DNA from: Desulfonatronospira sp.
GTDB lineage: Bacteria > Desulfobacterota > Desulfovibrionia > Desulfovibrionales > Desulfonatronovibrionaceae
Direction: 5' to 3'
Assembly (NCBI GenBank): GCA_007127015.1
Contig: SLAE01000179.1
Location: forward strand, 1-13,414
DNA: 13,414 bases
A program made the translations under genes and the position numbers. The first letter of the stretch is position 1, and every line of letters begins with the position of its first letter. The notes below the pieces were generated by a model. That model was not told the DNA's origin, did no database searches, and saw only the letters and a program-made list of their open reading frames with translations. Shown in pieces: positions 1 to 6,896 of this stretch.

Positions 1-234
1 GCCCTGCCCTATCTGGATATTATAAGCGCTCTGCGCGAATCGTATGATCTGCCGCTGGCCGCCTACCAGGTCAGCGGAGAGTACAGTCAGATAAAGGCCG
101 CGGCCGGGCATGGCTGGCTGGATGAAAAGAATGTGGTCCTGGAATCAGTTACAGCCATCAAAAGAGCCGGGGCGGATATTATTCTTACTTATTTCACCCT
201 GGACATTTTGAAATGGATAGACGGCAAGAATTAA
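1..234 (+). CDS. hemB: Delta-aminolevulinic acid dehydratase (porphobilinogen synthase), 3' end only
   Basis: The frame is open from the first base and ends at TAA 232-234, giving the last 77 residues. HemB condenses two 5-aminolevulinate molecules to porphobilinogen in the cytoplasm, the first step common to all tetrapyrroles. The visible part carries the characteristic HemB C-terminus: AYQVSGEY near the start, then LDEKNVVLES and KRAGADIILTYF, closely like the ends of known HemB proteins. The catalytic Schiff-base lysines and the metal site lie upstream of the window. It is followed 99 bases later, on the same strand, by ahbD, which fits a heme gene cluster. The start and full length cannot be seen. 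Confidence 0.93.
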   Translation, partial: ALPYLDIISALRESYDLPLAAYQVSGEYSQIKAAAGHGWLDEKNVVLESVTAIKRAGADIILTYFTLDILKWIDGKN

Positions 235-279
235 TAATTGACCACTTCATCAAATTGTTCATCTGTTTTTCACATATCT

Positions 280-297
280 GCCGGAATGATCTCCGGC
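280..297 (+). promoter_or_regulatory. Small GC-rich hairpin between hemB and ahbD
   Basis: GCCGGA (280-285) and TCCGGC (292-297) form a perfect 6-bp stem with a 6-base loop in the hemB-ahbD spacer (235-333). No T-run follows, so it is not a clear Rho-independent terminator. It could be an mRNA-processing or stability hairpin, or chance. TGTTCA (256-261) and TGAACA (311-316) bracket it and could extend the fold. No strong sigma-70 promoter was seen in this spacer, so ahbD probably depends on read-through from hemB. Confidence 0.3.
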
Positions 298-333
298 CTG
301 GAAAAATATGGTGAACAGATCAAAGGATAAATA

Positions 334-1461
334 ATGAATCATGAACATTCAAAAAATACCGGGCCCCCTCCTTTAAGGCTCATCGCCTGGGAAATAACCA
401 GATCGTGCAATCTGGCCTGCAGACATTGCCGGGCGGAGGCCCATCCAGAGCCTTATCCGGGAGAACTGGATACCGCGCAGGCCAAAAAACTGATCGACAG
501 CTTTCCTGATACCGGTAATCCCGTGATCATATTTACCGGCGGAGAGCCCCTGCTCAGACCGGATATCTTTGAGCTTATAACTTACGCCGATTCTTTGGGA
601 CTTCGCTGTGTCATGGCCACCAACGGAACACTGATCAACCCTGAAAACGCGGCCAGGATAAAGGCATCCGGGATCCAGCGCTGCAGCATCTCCATTGACG
701 GTTCCACTGCCGCCCTGCATGATTCGCTGCGCGGAGTTCAGGGAGCATTTGAGCGGGCCATGGACGGCATAGAACATCTGAAAACAGCTGGAGTAGAATT
801 TCAGATAAATACCACAGTCACCAGGGATAATCTGGACAAATTCAAGGATATATTTCATCTGGCCCAGGAGCTTGGAGCCGTTGCCTGGCATATTTTCATG
901 CTCGTGCCAACCGGCCGGGGCGCCAGGATAACTGATCAGTTCATAACTGCCGCGCAATATGAGGAAGTGCTCAACTGGTTTTATGATTTTCGCAAAACCA
1001 CGGACATGCATCTCAAAGCCACCTGCGCTCCTCATTATTACCGGATCATGCGCCAGCGGGCCAGAGAAGAAAATATGGCAGTGAACAAGGAAAATTTCGG
1101 ACTTGACGCCATGACCAGGGGGTGCTTGGGCGGAATCGGCTTCTGTTTTATCTCCCACACCGGGCAGGTGCAGCCCTGCGGATACCTGGAACTGGACTGC
1201 GGCAGCATCAGGGATACTTACTTTCCTGAAATATGGAAAAATTCGCTTCAGTTTAAGCAGTTAAGAGATATCAGGGAATACAAGGGCAAATGCGGGATCT
1301 GCGAATACCACCGGGTCTGCGGAGGCTGCAGGGCCAGGGCGCACACCATGCGCGAAGACTTTCTGGAAGAGGAGCCTTTATGCTCATATATGCCGGACAG
1401 AACCCCAAAAACATGCGCGAGAGCATCACCACTGTCTCCGGAGAAAAAGAATCATGAATAA
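334..1461 (+). CDS. ahbD: AhbD-type radical SAM heme synthase (Fe-coproporphyrin III decarboxylase)
   Basis: This 375-residue protein is a radical SAM enzyme with a SPASM-like C-terminus. Residues 25-32 hold the cluster motif C-x3-C-x2-C, and GGEP follows at 69-72. Further cysteines at 264, 271, 282, 289, 320, 323, 329, 332 and 350 would bind auxiliary iron-sulfur clusters. The opening LIAWEITRSCNL and the stretch TRGCLGGIGFCFISH (261-275) match AhbD better than AhbC/NirJ, whose motif reads closer to VVWNxTxRCNLxCxHCY. AhbD oxidatively decarboxylates two propionates of Fe-coproporphyrin III to vinyl groups, the last step of the siroheme-dependent heme route. AAAGGA lies shortly before the ATG. 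The last 25 or so residues look like a lineage-specific tail, and their codons overlap the next gene by 8 bases. AhbC is the main alternative. Confidence 0.88.
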   Translation: MNHEHSKNTGPPPLRLIAWEITRSCNLACRHCRAEAHPEPYPGELDTAQAKKLIDSFPDTGNPVIIFTGGEPLLRPDIFELITYADSLGLRCVMATNGTLINPENAARIKASGIQRCSISIDGSTAALHDSLRGVQGAFERAMDGIEHLKTAGVEFQINTTVTRDNLDKFKDIFHLAQELGAVAWHIFMLVPTGRGARITDQFITAAQYEEVLNWFYDFRKTTDMHLKATCAPHYYRIMRQRAREENMAVNKENFGLDAMTRGCLGGIGFCFISHTGQVQPCGYLELDCGSIRDTYFPEIWKNSLQFKQLRDIREYKGKCGICEYHRVCGGCRARAHTMREDFLEEEPLCSYMPDRTPKTCARASPLSPEKKNHE

Positions 1462-1921
1462 AACCTCGGTTGTTTTGAGCGATGTGGACAAGAAGATCCT
1501 GGACATCATCCAGACCGGTTTTCCCATTGAACACAGGCCATATGCTTTGATAGGCAAAAGAACAGGACTTACGCAGGCTGAAACTCTGGCCAGGATCAGA
1601 GCCATGAAGCAAAAAGGGGTGATCCGCAGGATCGGGGGGAACTTTCAGTCCCGCAAGCTTGGCTGGCACAGTACTTTATGTGCCGCGTCAGTTCCCGAGG
1701 ATAAACTGGAGGAATTCGTGGCTGAAGTGAACAGGCATCCCGGTGTGACCCATAACTACTTGAGGCGGCACCGAAACAATGTCTGGTTCACCTATATCGG
1801 ACCTTCAAAGGAAGAAGTCAAGAAATCACTTGAAGAGATCACCGCCGGAACAGGCATTGAAATACTTAATCTGCCCGCCCGAAAAATGTTCAAGATCAAG
1901 GTGGATTTTCCAATGGAATAG
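1454..1921 (+). CDS. ahbB: Siroheme decarboxylase subunit, Lrp/AsnC-like (AhbB, possibly AhbA)
   Basis: This 155-residue protein belongs to the AhbA/AhbB/NirD-like family, which has an Lrp/AsnC fold but works as an enzyme. An N-terminal winged-helix part spans about residues 8-60 (LSDVDKKILDIIQ, then RAMKQKGVIRRIGGNF). An AsnC-like part follows with VTHNYLRRHRNNVWFT at 98-113, whose histidine and arginine residues are typical of siroheme decarboxylases. AhbA and AhbB together decarboxylate siroheme to 12,18-didecarboxysiroheme. The start overlaps the end of ahbD by 8 bases, so the genes are probably translationally coupled. Only one subunit is encoded here, so its partner should lie elsewhere. 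The choice of AhbB over AhbA rests on the remembered position of AhbB beside ahbD and hemB in Desulfovibrio; the family call is firmer than the subunit letter. Confidence 0.85.
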   Translation: MNKTSVVLSDVDKKILDIIQTGFPIEHRPYALIGKRTGLTQAETLARIRAMKQKGVIRRIGGNFQSRKLGWHSTLCAASVPEDKLEEFVAEVNRHPGVTHNYLRRHRNNVWFTYIGPSKEEVKKSLEEITAGTGIEILNLPARKMFKIKVDFPME

Positions 1922-1938
1922 CTGAAGCTGATTCAGGA

Positions 1939-2424
1939 TTATGACCGTTTATTCTGATCTTGCCCCGCTGTGCCCGGTAAAGGCTCCTTGCCCAGTTCTT
2001 CCAGGAGCTCCACCCTTTTTTGATGTCTGCCCCCTTCGAAACTGGACTGCAAAAAAACATCCATTATGCTTTTGGCCAGATCCACCCCTATGACTCTTTC
2101 CCCCATGCATAATATATTGGCATTATTATGCATCCTGGACATCCGGGCCATATATTCATTGGCGCACAGCGCCGCCCGGATCCCCTGGAACCTGTTTGCG
2201 GCCATGGACATGCCAATACCGGAACCGCAAATAAGGATTCCCGGGCATCCATGAACCAGCACCAGTGAACAGACCTTTGCCGCGTATTGCGGATAGTCAC
2301 AGCTTTTATATTCCAGCGGACCGACATCCAGCTTGTTCCAATCAGGACCAAGATGATCCATCAGGGCTTTTTTCAGCATGAGTCCGGCATGATCAGAGCC
2401 AAAGACAATGGTCTTACTTTCCAA
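1939..2424 (-). CDS. rpiB: Ribose-5-phosphate isomerase B
   Basis: RpiB interconverts ribose 5-phosphate and ribulose 5-phosphate in the non-oxidative pentose phosphate pathway. From the chosen start the protein has 161 residues. It opens with the family pattern TIVFGSDHAG. It has the active-site cysteine in CGSGIGMS (about 66-73), HNNAN (99-103) and MGERVIG (from about 107), all RpiB/LacAB signatures. The start is a TTG. I chose the one at 2424 because GGAG (2434-2431) sits six bases upstream and because the product then begins like other RpiB proteins. An in-frame TTG at 2436 would add four residues. The C-terminal tail after ELLEELG (about the last 17 residues, polar) is not part of the usual core. 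The gene follows the coiled-coil protein gene within about 16 bases, so the two probably share a transcript. Confidence 0.93.
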   Translation of the reverse strand: MESKTIVFGSDHAGLMLKKALMDHLGPDWNKLDVGPLEYKSCDYPQYAAKVCSLVLVHGCPGILICGSGIGMSMAANRFQGIRAALCANEYMARMSRMHNNANILCMGERVIGVDLAKSIMDVFLQSSFEGGRHQKRVELLEELGKEPLPGTAGQDQNKRS

Positions 2425-2440
2425 ATCACGCTCCAAAAAC

Positions 2441-2806
2441 TTACTCGCCCATATACTTGATCATTCGGTTTTCTACAAATGTTTGCCTCTTGACCCCAAG
2501 CTCTTTTCGCAGGTGAACGATCTCTTCCTCCAGAAAAAGGATCTGCCCCAGAACAAGATCCAGGTCCGGATCCTTAAGGTCCAGATATTTATCCTTGAGG
2601 TTGCGCCTGCTGCAGATCACCTCTGCAAGCCTTAGCTTTTCCTGATCAAGTCTTTTTTTCAGCTGATTGATTTCCCACTGGTGCCAGAAACGAATGAAAT
2701 TCCAGCGGATCTCGCTGAAAATCAGCCGCCAGGCAATGGTAAACAACTGCCACGGGTCAAGTTCATAATGGGGAGTATAACCGCGCATCGGTACCTGAGA
2801 GGCCAT
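2441..2806 (-). CDS. Unknown small coiled-coil protein upstream of rpiB
   Basis: I do not recognise a named family. From the chosen start it has 121 residues. An aromatic-rich stretch at about 16-45 (many W, F, Y and I) could be an amphipathic or membrane-associated helix, but it carries charges and is not a clean transmembrane span. After it comes a long charged helix at about 46-107 with leucine and isoleucine spacing typical of a coiled coil (QLKKRLDQEKLRLAEV, then GQILFLEEEIVHLRKEL). There is no signal peptide and no catalytic motif. I chose ATG 2806 because GGAG (2816-2813) lies six bases upstream. An ATG at 2818 or a TTG at 2833 would lengthen it by 4 or 9 residues, with weaker ribosome binding sites. 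The stop is just before the rpiB start, suggesting co-expression. Confidence 0.75.
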   Translation of the reverse strand: MASQVPMRGYTPHYELDPWQLFTIAWRLIFSEIRWNFIRFWHQWEINQLKKRLDQEKLRLAEVICSRRNLKDKYLDLKDPDLDLVLGQILFLEEEIVHLRKELGVKRQTFVENRMIKYMGE

Positions 2807-2991
2807 CTTCTGCTCCATAGTTAGGTTGGACAAGTTATTTCTTTACCTGAAAACTTATTTTCACTGAACAAGGTGTTATTTACTCTTTAAAACATAGTTC
2901 CTTGAAATTGACCAGAGGATCAACAGGACTGCTGTTCATTCGTCTTCGCACAATAGACAGCCCGTAGGGAAAATAAAATCCGGGCATGGCA

Positions 2992-3017
2992 ATGAAAGCA
3001 TGTGCCAAGGCTTTCAT
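2992..3017 (-). terminator. Possible terminator hairpin after the LolB-like gene
   Basis: ATGAAAGC (2992-2999) and GCTTTCAT (3010-3017) form a perfect 8-bp stem with a 10-base loop, 20 bases past the LolB-like stop codon. Read on the minus strand, a T-rich tract (ATTTTATTTTCCC) follows, but only after about 12 bases, so it is not a textbook intrinsic terminator. The rest of the 2807-3037 spacer shows no RNA gene, no convincing coding sequence and no strong promoter; the open frame across it lacks family features and codon character. Confidence 0.33.
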
Positions 3018-3037
3018 GAAATATTATGGGCCTTAGG

Positions 3038-3796
3038 TCAATATAAAAAAACACTTTGAATATTTTCCGGCAGATCCAGTTCAAGCTGTTCAGGTTTCCA
3101 GTCCTGATCCAGATCAATTGATCTTATCAGGATGGTCGCCTGGTTGTCATCGAAAAGCTGCATGTCCAGTCTCGAAAAATAAACAAGACCGTTTTTCTGC
3201 TCCAGACCGTCAAATTCAACCCGCCATCCCTCACCAAAAACATATTTCAGGTTGCCGGCCTGATTGAGAACCACACTGCTTATGCGTTCATCCTCAAAAT
3301 GATACTTCCACTTGCCGTTTTCAAACTCAACATGATGGTACTGCCCTGGAATGAGCACATCAAAATATCCCATGAGAACAAGAGCTGTCTCGTGCAGATT
3401 AAAGGGGATGGGAAATCCTAGGAGTGCGGCCCCCATGCTTCCGTCTGAATGCAGATACCTGGTCCGTTCATCAGGAAAATATGCCTGCCAGGTCAGTTCA
3501 TCTTCAAGCCACATGGAAAATATCCGCCCGAAGCCTGCGGAAAGGTCCATGCGTACAGGATGACCGGAGAAACCCCATATAGAGGCCTGAAAACGATTTC
3601 TGCTTTCCGCGGTGACAAAGCTTATGCTGGAACGGATTATGAAACCTCTGCCCTGGACGTATTCAGGTGTTTTAGCCCGGAAATCGCCCCAGACAACTTC
3701 AGGAGGACGCTCGACAGGCATTCTTTTGGGTGCGCAGGAGGCGGTCAGGATTAAAACACATACAGCCAGGCAGAATATTTTAAAATAATTCATCAT
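3038..3796 (-). CDS. LolB-like outer-membrane lipoprotein (DUF4292/LolA-LolB fold suspected)
   Basis: This 252-residue predicted lipoprotein has an N-terminal hydrophobic segment (about 5-19) ending in LTASC, with Cys21 as the lipidated residue. The lipobox is slightly atypical, with threonine at -3. No aspartate follows the cysteine, so outer-membrane sorting is expected. The body has no enzyme motif. It has a pattern of short strands with conserved-looking pieces (RMDLSAGFGRIF, LLGFPIPFNL, YFDVLIPG) that resembles the LolB-like/DUF4292 group, whose members bind lipoproteins or lipids. It overlaps the upstream TPR gene by four bases (ATGA, 3796-3793), so translation is coupled. A TPR gene followed by lolB is a known order in betaproteobacteria, which supports the call. 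The LolB function is inferred; a generic envelope lipoprotein is the alternative. Confidence 0.7.
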   Translation of the reverse strand: MMNYFKIFCLAVCVLILTASCAPKRMPVERPPEVVWGDFRAKTPEYVQGRGFIIRSSISFVTAESRNRFQASIWGFSGHPVRMDLSAGFGRIFSMWLEDELTWQAYFPDERTRYLHSDGSMGAALLGFPIPFNLHETALVLMGYFDVLIPGQYHHVEFENGKWKYHFEDERISSVVLNQAGNLKYVFGEGWRVEFDGLEQKNGLVYFSRLDMQLFDDNQATILIRSIDLDQDWKPEQLELDLPENIQSVFLY

Positions 3797-5514
3797 GGCA
3801 TCGCGGCCCGGGTGTTCTTGTCGGGCATATTCTTGATTTTGTCGATAATTTTTCGAATATGTTCATCATTTTCTGATCCATGCGCAAGAGCCTGCTCATA
3901 TCCGAAAAGTGCATCTTCAATCCTGCTCAGCGCCCGGGCGATATCGCCGTAGTGCTCCCAGATGACCGGGTCGTCATCCACCGCTTTTACTGCGCGCAGA
4001 ATCTCTTCCCAGGCCTGGGTAAACTTTCCCTGCCGGTAATATACCCAGGCCAGGGAATCTATATAATAGCCGTTGCCCGGGTCAAGCTCAAGCGCTCTTT
4101 GAATGAGAATCAGCGATCTTTCCAGGTCCTGATCCTGATCGGCCAGGGTGTATCCCACATAATTCAGAGCCTGATGATGTTCCTGATCAATTGCGATTAC
4201 TTCTTCCATAACCTTGATGGATTTGTCTTTTTCACCCTTTTTGTCCCAGACCACACCTTTGCGAAATAAAAAATCAGTGTCCCTGGGCCACATTTCCAGG
4301 GCCTGCTCAAGAACATCCAGTGCCTGTGCGTACTCATCCGTAATCTCCAGGATCACTGCTTCATAGAGATAAAGTCTGCGGGCGGAAGGATGAATTTGTT
4401 GACCGCTTCGGGCATATTCCAGAGCATGTTCATATTCCTGCTGGCTGAAAAAAATCTGCAGCTTCAGTGTCAGGGCCTGCAGGTGGCTTGGACTGTCTTC
4501 AGGAACCTGCTGCAGATATTCAAGAGCGCCCATGGCATCGTCAAATCCTTCATATGCGACCACAGCCAGGTAATAATTGATGCCTGCCGGATAATCCTGG
4601 TTAAGCATCATGTCCTGCAGAAAGCTCCGGGCGTGTTCAAAAAATCCGTTGTGCACAAAAAGCTGAACCACTCTCAACTGAAAATAATACATTTCAGGTC
4701 CGGACCTGGCCGTTTCCAGTGCATTATCCGGATTATTCATAAGCAGATTCAGTTCAACAATGCGCAGTATCAGATCCGGATTAAACTCTCCGAGCCTTAA
4801 GAGCTGCTGATAGGTCTTTTCTGCCTGCAGATAGTTGCGTTGCTGCTCATAAATAAAGGCTTTTTCCGCCCAGGCCTGCAAAAAACCTGGTCTTTGCCTC
4901 ACTGCCTGCTGCAGATAATCTGCAGCCTTCCTGTAATTTCCCAGCTCGCTGCTGGCCCGGCCCAGATAGTAGTTTATCTCCGGGCTTCTTTGATCAGCAG
5001 GGACTTCCTCAAGAAAATCCACCACTCTGGCGTGCTCATTTATCTCAAGGTAGAAGGCAGCCAGGTTTTCGTAAGCCAGAAGATCTCCAGAAACCAGTTC
5101 CTTATAGCGCGACAAAGACTGGACAGCCTCTTCCTGTCTGTTATCTTCGAGATAAAGCTCTGCCAGCAGAAAATGCAGATCCGGGTTCTGCGGAAAAAGC
5201 TCTATCCCCCTGTGCACAGTTGACTGTGCCTGAGACTTTTTTCCCTGATCGCGGTAGACCCTGGCCAGTTCCATGAACAATCCATAGCCCGGAGCTATGT
5301 TCAGGGCATTTTCCAGGGCAAATACCGCGCTGTCCCCGTCGTTTCTGGCCAGATAATCTAAAGCTTCCAGGTAATGATAGATGACCATGGCCTGCGGCGA
5401 AAGCTTCCACTGCGCCTCATGCCCGGCCATTTGATCAGTGTTATGCTCCGTTTTAGAAGCACAGGCTGTAATGCTCAAAAGAAGCAGCGAAAGGAATAAG
5501 ATTTTGTGGTACAT
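3793..5514 (-). CDS. Large TPR-repeat lipoprotein
   Basis: This 573-residue protein has a lipoprotein signal: LFLSLLLLSITAC, with the lipidated cysteine at 18 and Ala-Ser after it, predicting outer-membrane sorting. The rest is almost wholly tetratricopeptide repeats of about 34 residues. The clearest units begin near residues 45, 77, 110, 180, 214, 385, 419, 450 and 489, recognisable by A-LDPGN/APG-type turns (ALNIAPGYG, GIELFPQNP, ALELDPGNG). Such proteins are scaffolds for protein-protein contacts and have no catalytic site. It starts 54 bases after rpoH and overlaps the LolB-like gene by four bases. No terminator is seen in either junction, so the three genes are probably one operon. A role in lipoprotein or envelope assembly is inferred from the partner gene only. 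Confidence 0.88.
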   Translation of the reverse strand: MYHKILFLSLLLLSITACASKTEHNTDQMAGHEAQWKLSPQAMVIYHYLEALDYLARNDGDSAVFALENALNIAPGYGLFMELARVYRDQGKKSQAQSTVHRGIELFPQNPDLHFLLAELYLEDNRQEEAVQSLSRYKELVSGDLLAYENLAAFYLEINEHARVVDFLEEVPADQRSPEINYYLGRASSELGNYRKAADYLQQAVRQRPGFLQAWAEKAFIYEQQRNYLQAEKTYQQLLRLGEFNPDLILRIVELNLLMNNPDNALETARSGPEMYYFQLRVVQLFVHNGFFEHARSFLQDMMLNQDYPAGINYYLAVVAYEGFDDAMGALEYLQQVPEDSPSHLQALTLKLQIFFSQQEYEHALEYARSGQQIHPSARRLYLYEAVILEITDEYAQALDVLEQALEMWPRDTDFLFRKGVVWDKKGEKDKSIKVMEEVIAIDQEHHQALNYVGYTLADQDQDLERSLILIQRALELDPGNGYYIDSLAWVYYRQGKFTQAWEEILRAVKAVDDDPVIWEHYGDIARALSRIEDALFGYEQALAHGSENDEHIRKIIDKIKNMPDKNTRAAMP

Positions 5515-5568
5515 AATTTTCCAGATTGGCGAAAAAGCTTAAGTCTCTCAAGGACAAATAGAAGAGGC

Positions 5569-6552
5569 TTACTCCTCGATCCATTCCTGGGAGAAATCAC
5601 CGATATTTTTTTTGATCCGCGCCTTTATCTTTTCCAGAAGCCTTGCTTCTATCTGGCGCACCCTCTCCCTGGTAATGCCGTGTTTATCCCCGATTTCCCG
5701 CAAAGTCTCCGGCGACTCCGCCAGAAGTCTAAATTCAATGATATCTTTTTCCTTATCGGTCAGCTGCGGCATCATCTCTTCGATATTCTGGCGCAGCAGT
5801 TCAGCGGTTTCACCCTTGAGCACTTCCTCTTCGGCTCCGATTCCGCCTGCCGGGATAACGCTCATCGGGGTAACCTCCGAGTCTTCGCTGTAAGGCATGT
5901 CCAGAGACAGGTCGTGCTGACCGAGGCGCTGACCCATTTCCACCACTACTGATTCAGAAACATCCAGGCTCTGGGAGATGGCGTCCGTATCAGCGGTGAT
6001 GCCCAGAGATTCAAGCCTCTGTCTTTCCTTGCTCAGGTTGTAGAAAAGTTTGCGCTGGGCCTGCGTGGTGCCTATTTTGACCATGCGCCAGTTGTCCATG
6101 ATGAACTTCAGTATGTAGGCTCTTATCCAGAACGAAGCATAATAGGAAAATTTGATCCCCTTGTCCGGATCGAATTTCTTCAAAGCCTTCATCAGGCCAA
6201 CATTGCCCTCCTGGATGAGATCAAGCACGTTTTTCATCCATCTGCGTTGAAATTCCATAGCTATCTTGACCACAAGACGCAAATTGGCGGTGATGATCCT
6301 AAATGCGGCTTCCTGATCCCCTTCGTCTCGGAATTTTCTGGCCAGTTCAAATTCTTCTTCCGCGGTCAAGGTAGGAAAATTGCTTAACTGACGCATGTAG
6401 ATGCGTAAGGCATCCATGGGGACCGGCGCGTTGCTGGGCAATGGATTAACTTCCTGCCCGACGGTGCTTTCCAGCTTTTCGGCCATTTTTTTTTCGTTCA
6501 GCTGTCCATCCTGTCCTTTCTGTTCGGACTGATGTCTTTTTTTGCCGCTCAT
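5569..6552 (-). CDS. rpoH: RNA polymerase sigma factor, RpoH (sigma-32) type
   Basis: This sigma-70-family factor of 327 residues directs RNA polymerase to a promoter class, by family the heat-shock genes. Region 2 spans about 85-155 (NLRLVVKIA, LIQEGNVGLMKA, FDPDKGIKFSYYASFWIR). The RpoH box follows at 166-180 (QRKLFYNLSKERQRL) and is nearly the E. coli form. Region 4, with its helix-turn-helix, lies at about 265-312 (TLREIGDKHGITRERVRQIEARL). Region 1.1 of primary sigma factors is absent. Compared with E. coli sigma-32 (284 residues) there is an extra charged N-terminal segment of about 40 residues and a longer linker rich in Ser, Glu and Gly at 222-243. AGG lies about eight bases before the ATG. 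It is first in the operon and divergent from metH. A general alternative sigma factor with a different regulon cannot be excluded. Confidence 0.9.
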   Translation of the reverse strand: MSGKKRHQSEQKGQDGQLNEKKMAEKLESTVGQEVNPLPSNAPVPMDALRIYMRQLSNFPTLTAEEEFELARKFRDEGDQEAAFRIITANLRLVVKIAMEFQRRWMKNVLDLIQEGNVGLMKALKKFDPDKGIKFSYYASFWIRAYILKFIMDNWRMVKIGTTQAQRKLFYNLSKERQRLESLGITADTDAISQSLDVSESVVVEMGQRLGQHDLSLDMPYSEDSEVTPMSVIPAGGIGAEEEVLKGETAELLRQNIEEMMPQLTDKEKDIIEFRLLAESPETLREIGDKHGITRERVRQIEARLLEKIKARIKKNIGDFSQEWIEE

Positions 6553-6583
6553 ATCTTATACCTGCCGGGTTTATGGCTTTTAA

Positions 6584-6611
6584 AAAATAAGCTTTATTAA
6601 TTGACAGTCAA
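6584..6611 (-). promoter_or_regulatory. Candidate sigma-70 promoter for the rpoH operon
   Basis: Read on the minus strand, TTGACT (6611-6606) is followed after 16 bases by TATTTT (6589-6584), 5/6 and 4/6 matches to the housekeeping boxes. Transcription would begin shortly before the rpoH ATG at 6552. The -35 box lies inside the left copy of the 13-bp inverted repeat that brackets the palindromic element. No sigma-32-type promoter was recognised. Confidence 0.4.
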
Positions 6612-6769
6612 AAGTTCTTAACCAATTGAATTCATTTACCATGATTCTACCTGTTTGTCATTCCGGCGAAAGCCGGAATCCACTTTCTTTTCAATAGGAT
6701 AAAAACTGGATGCCGGATTAGTCATCCCGGACCCCGATCCGGGACCGGTATGACGGAGAACTTTTGACT
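6606..6769. repeat. MITE/REP-like palindromic element within a 13-bp inverted repeat
   Basis: The core, about 6656-6755, contains two hairpins. ATTCCGGC (6660-6667) pairs with GCCGGAAT (6672-6679) over a GAAA loop. CCCGGA (6726-6731) pairs with TCCGGG (6738-6743), and GTCAT (6721-6725) pairs with ATGAC (6750-6754) outside it. The ends also match each other inversely (GTCATTCCGG against CCGGTATGAC reversed). The core resembles the dispersed 'CCGGCGAAAGCCGGAAT' intergenic repeats of many bacterial genomes. It is bracketed by AGTCAAAAGTTCT (6606-6618) and its exact reverse complement (6757-6769). No transposase is present. Whether the 13-bp arms are the true ends or host sequence is unknown. Confidence 0.75.
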
Positions 6770-6896
6770 CTCAAGTTTATTGTCAAGCACGATTTACGTA
6801 AATCTTTTATCCCGCATGATCAATATTTTTCAACAGTAAATTTATGATATCAAAACTCTACTTTACCTTCATTATGAATAACGATATCTGTGGCAC
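6770..6896 (+). promoter_or_regulatory. metH upstream region with a 14-bp palindrome and a weak promoter candidate
   Basis: This AT-rich leader holds a perfect 14-bp palindrome, GATTTACGTAAATC, at 6791-6804, a possible operator for a dimeric regulator. A -10-like TATGAT occurs at 6843-6848, with no good -35 at the right distance. No B12, SAM or SAH riboswitch pattern was recognised by eye. No clear Shine-Dalgarno sequence precedes the metH ATG at 6897. Confidence 0.3.

Noticed and set aside
373..1158. Long antisense open frame (261 codons) inside ahbD
   Set aside because: The plus-strand radical SAM protein is unambiguous, and the antisense translation shows no domain.
1922..1936. Short hairpin CTGAA-GCTGA-TTCAG between the ahbB and rpiB stop codons, considered as a shared terminator
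   Set aside because: The stem is only five base pairs with no T-run on either side. Terminators for these convergent genes must be elsewhere or Rho-dependent.
2920..3117. Open frame of 65 codons on the minus strand across the spacer and the end of the LolB-like gene
   Set aside because: It overlaps the LolB-like coding sequence, has no recognisable motif, and its composition does not resemble the real genes around it.
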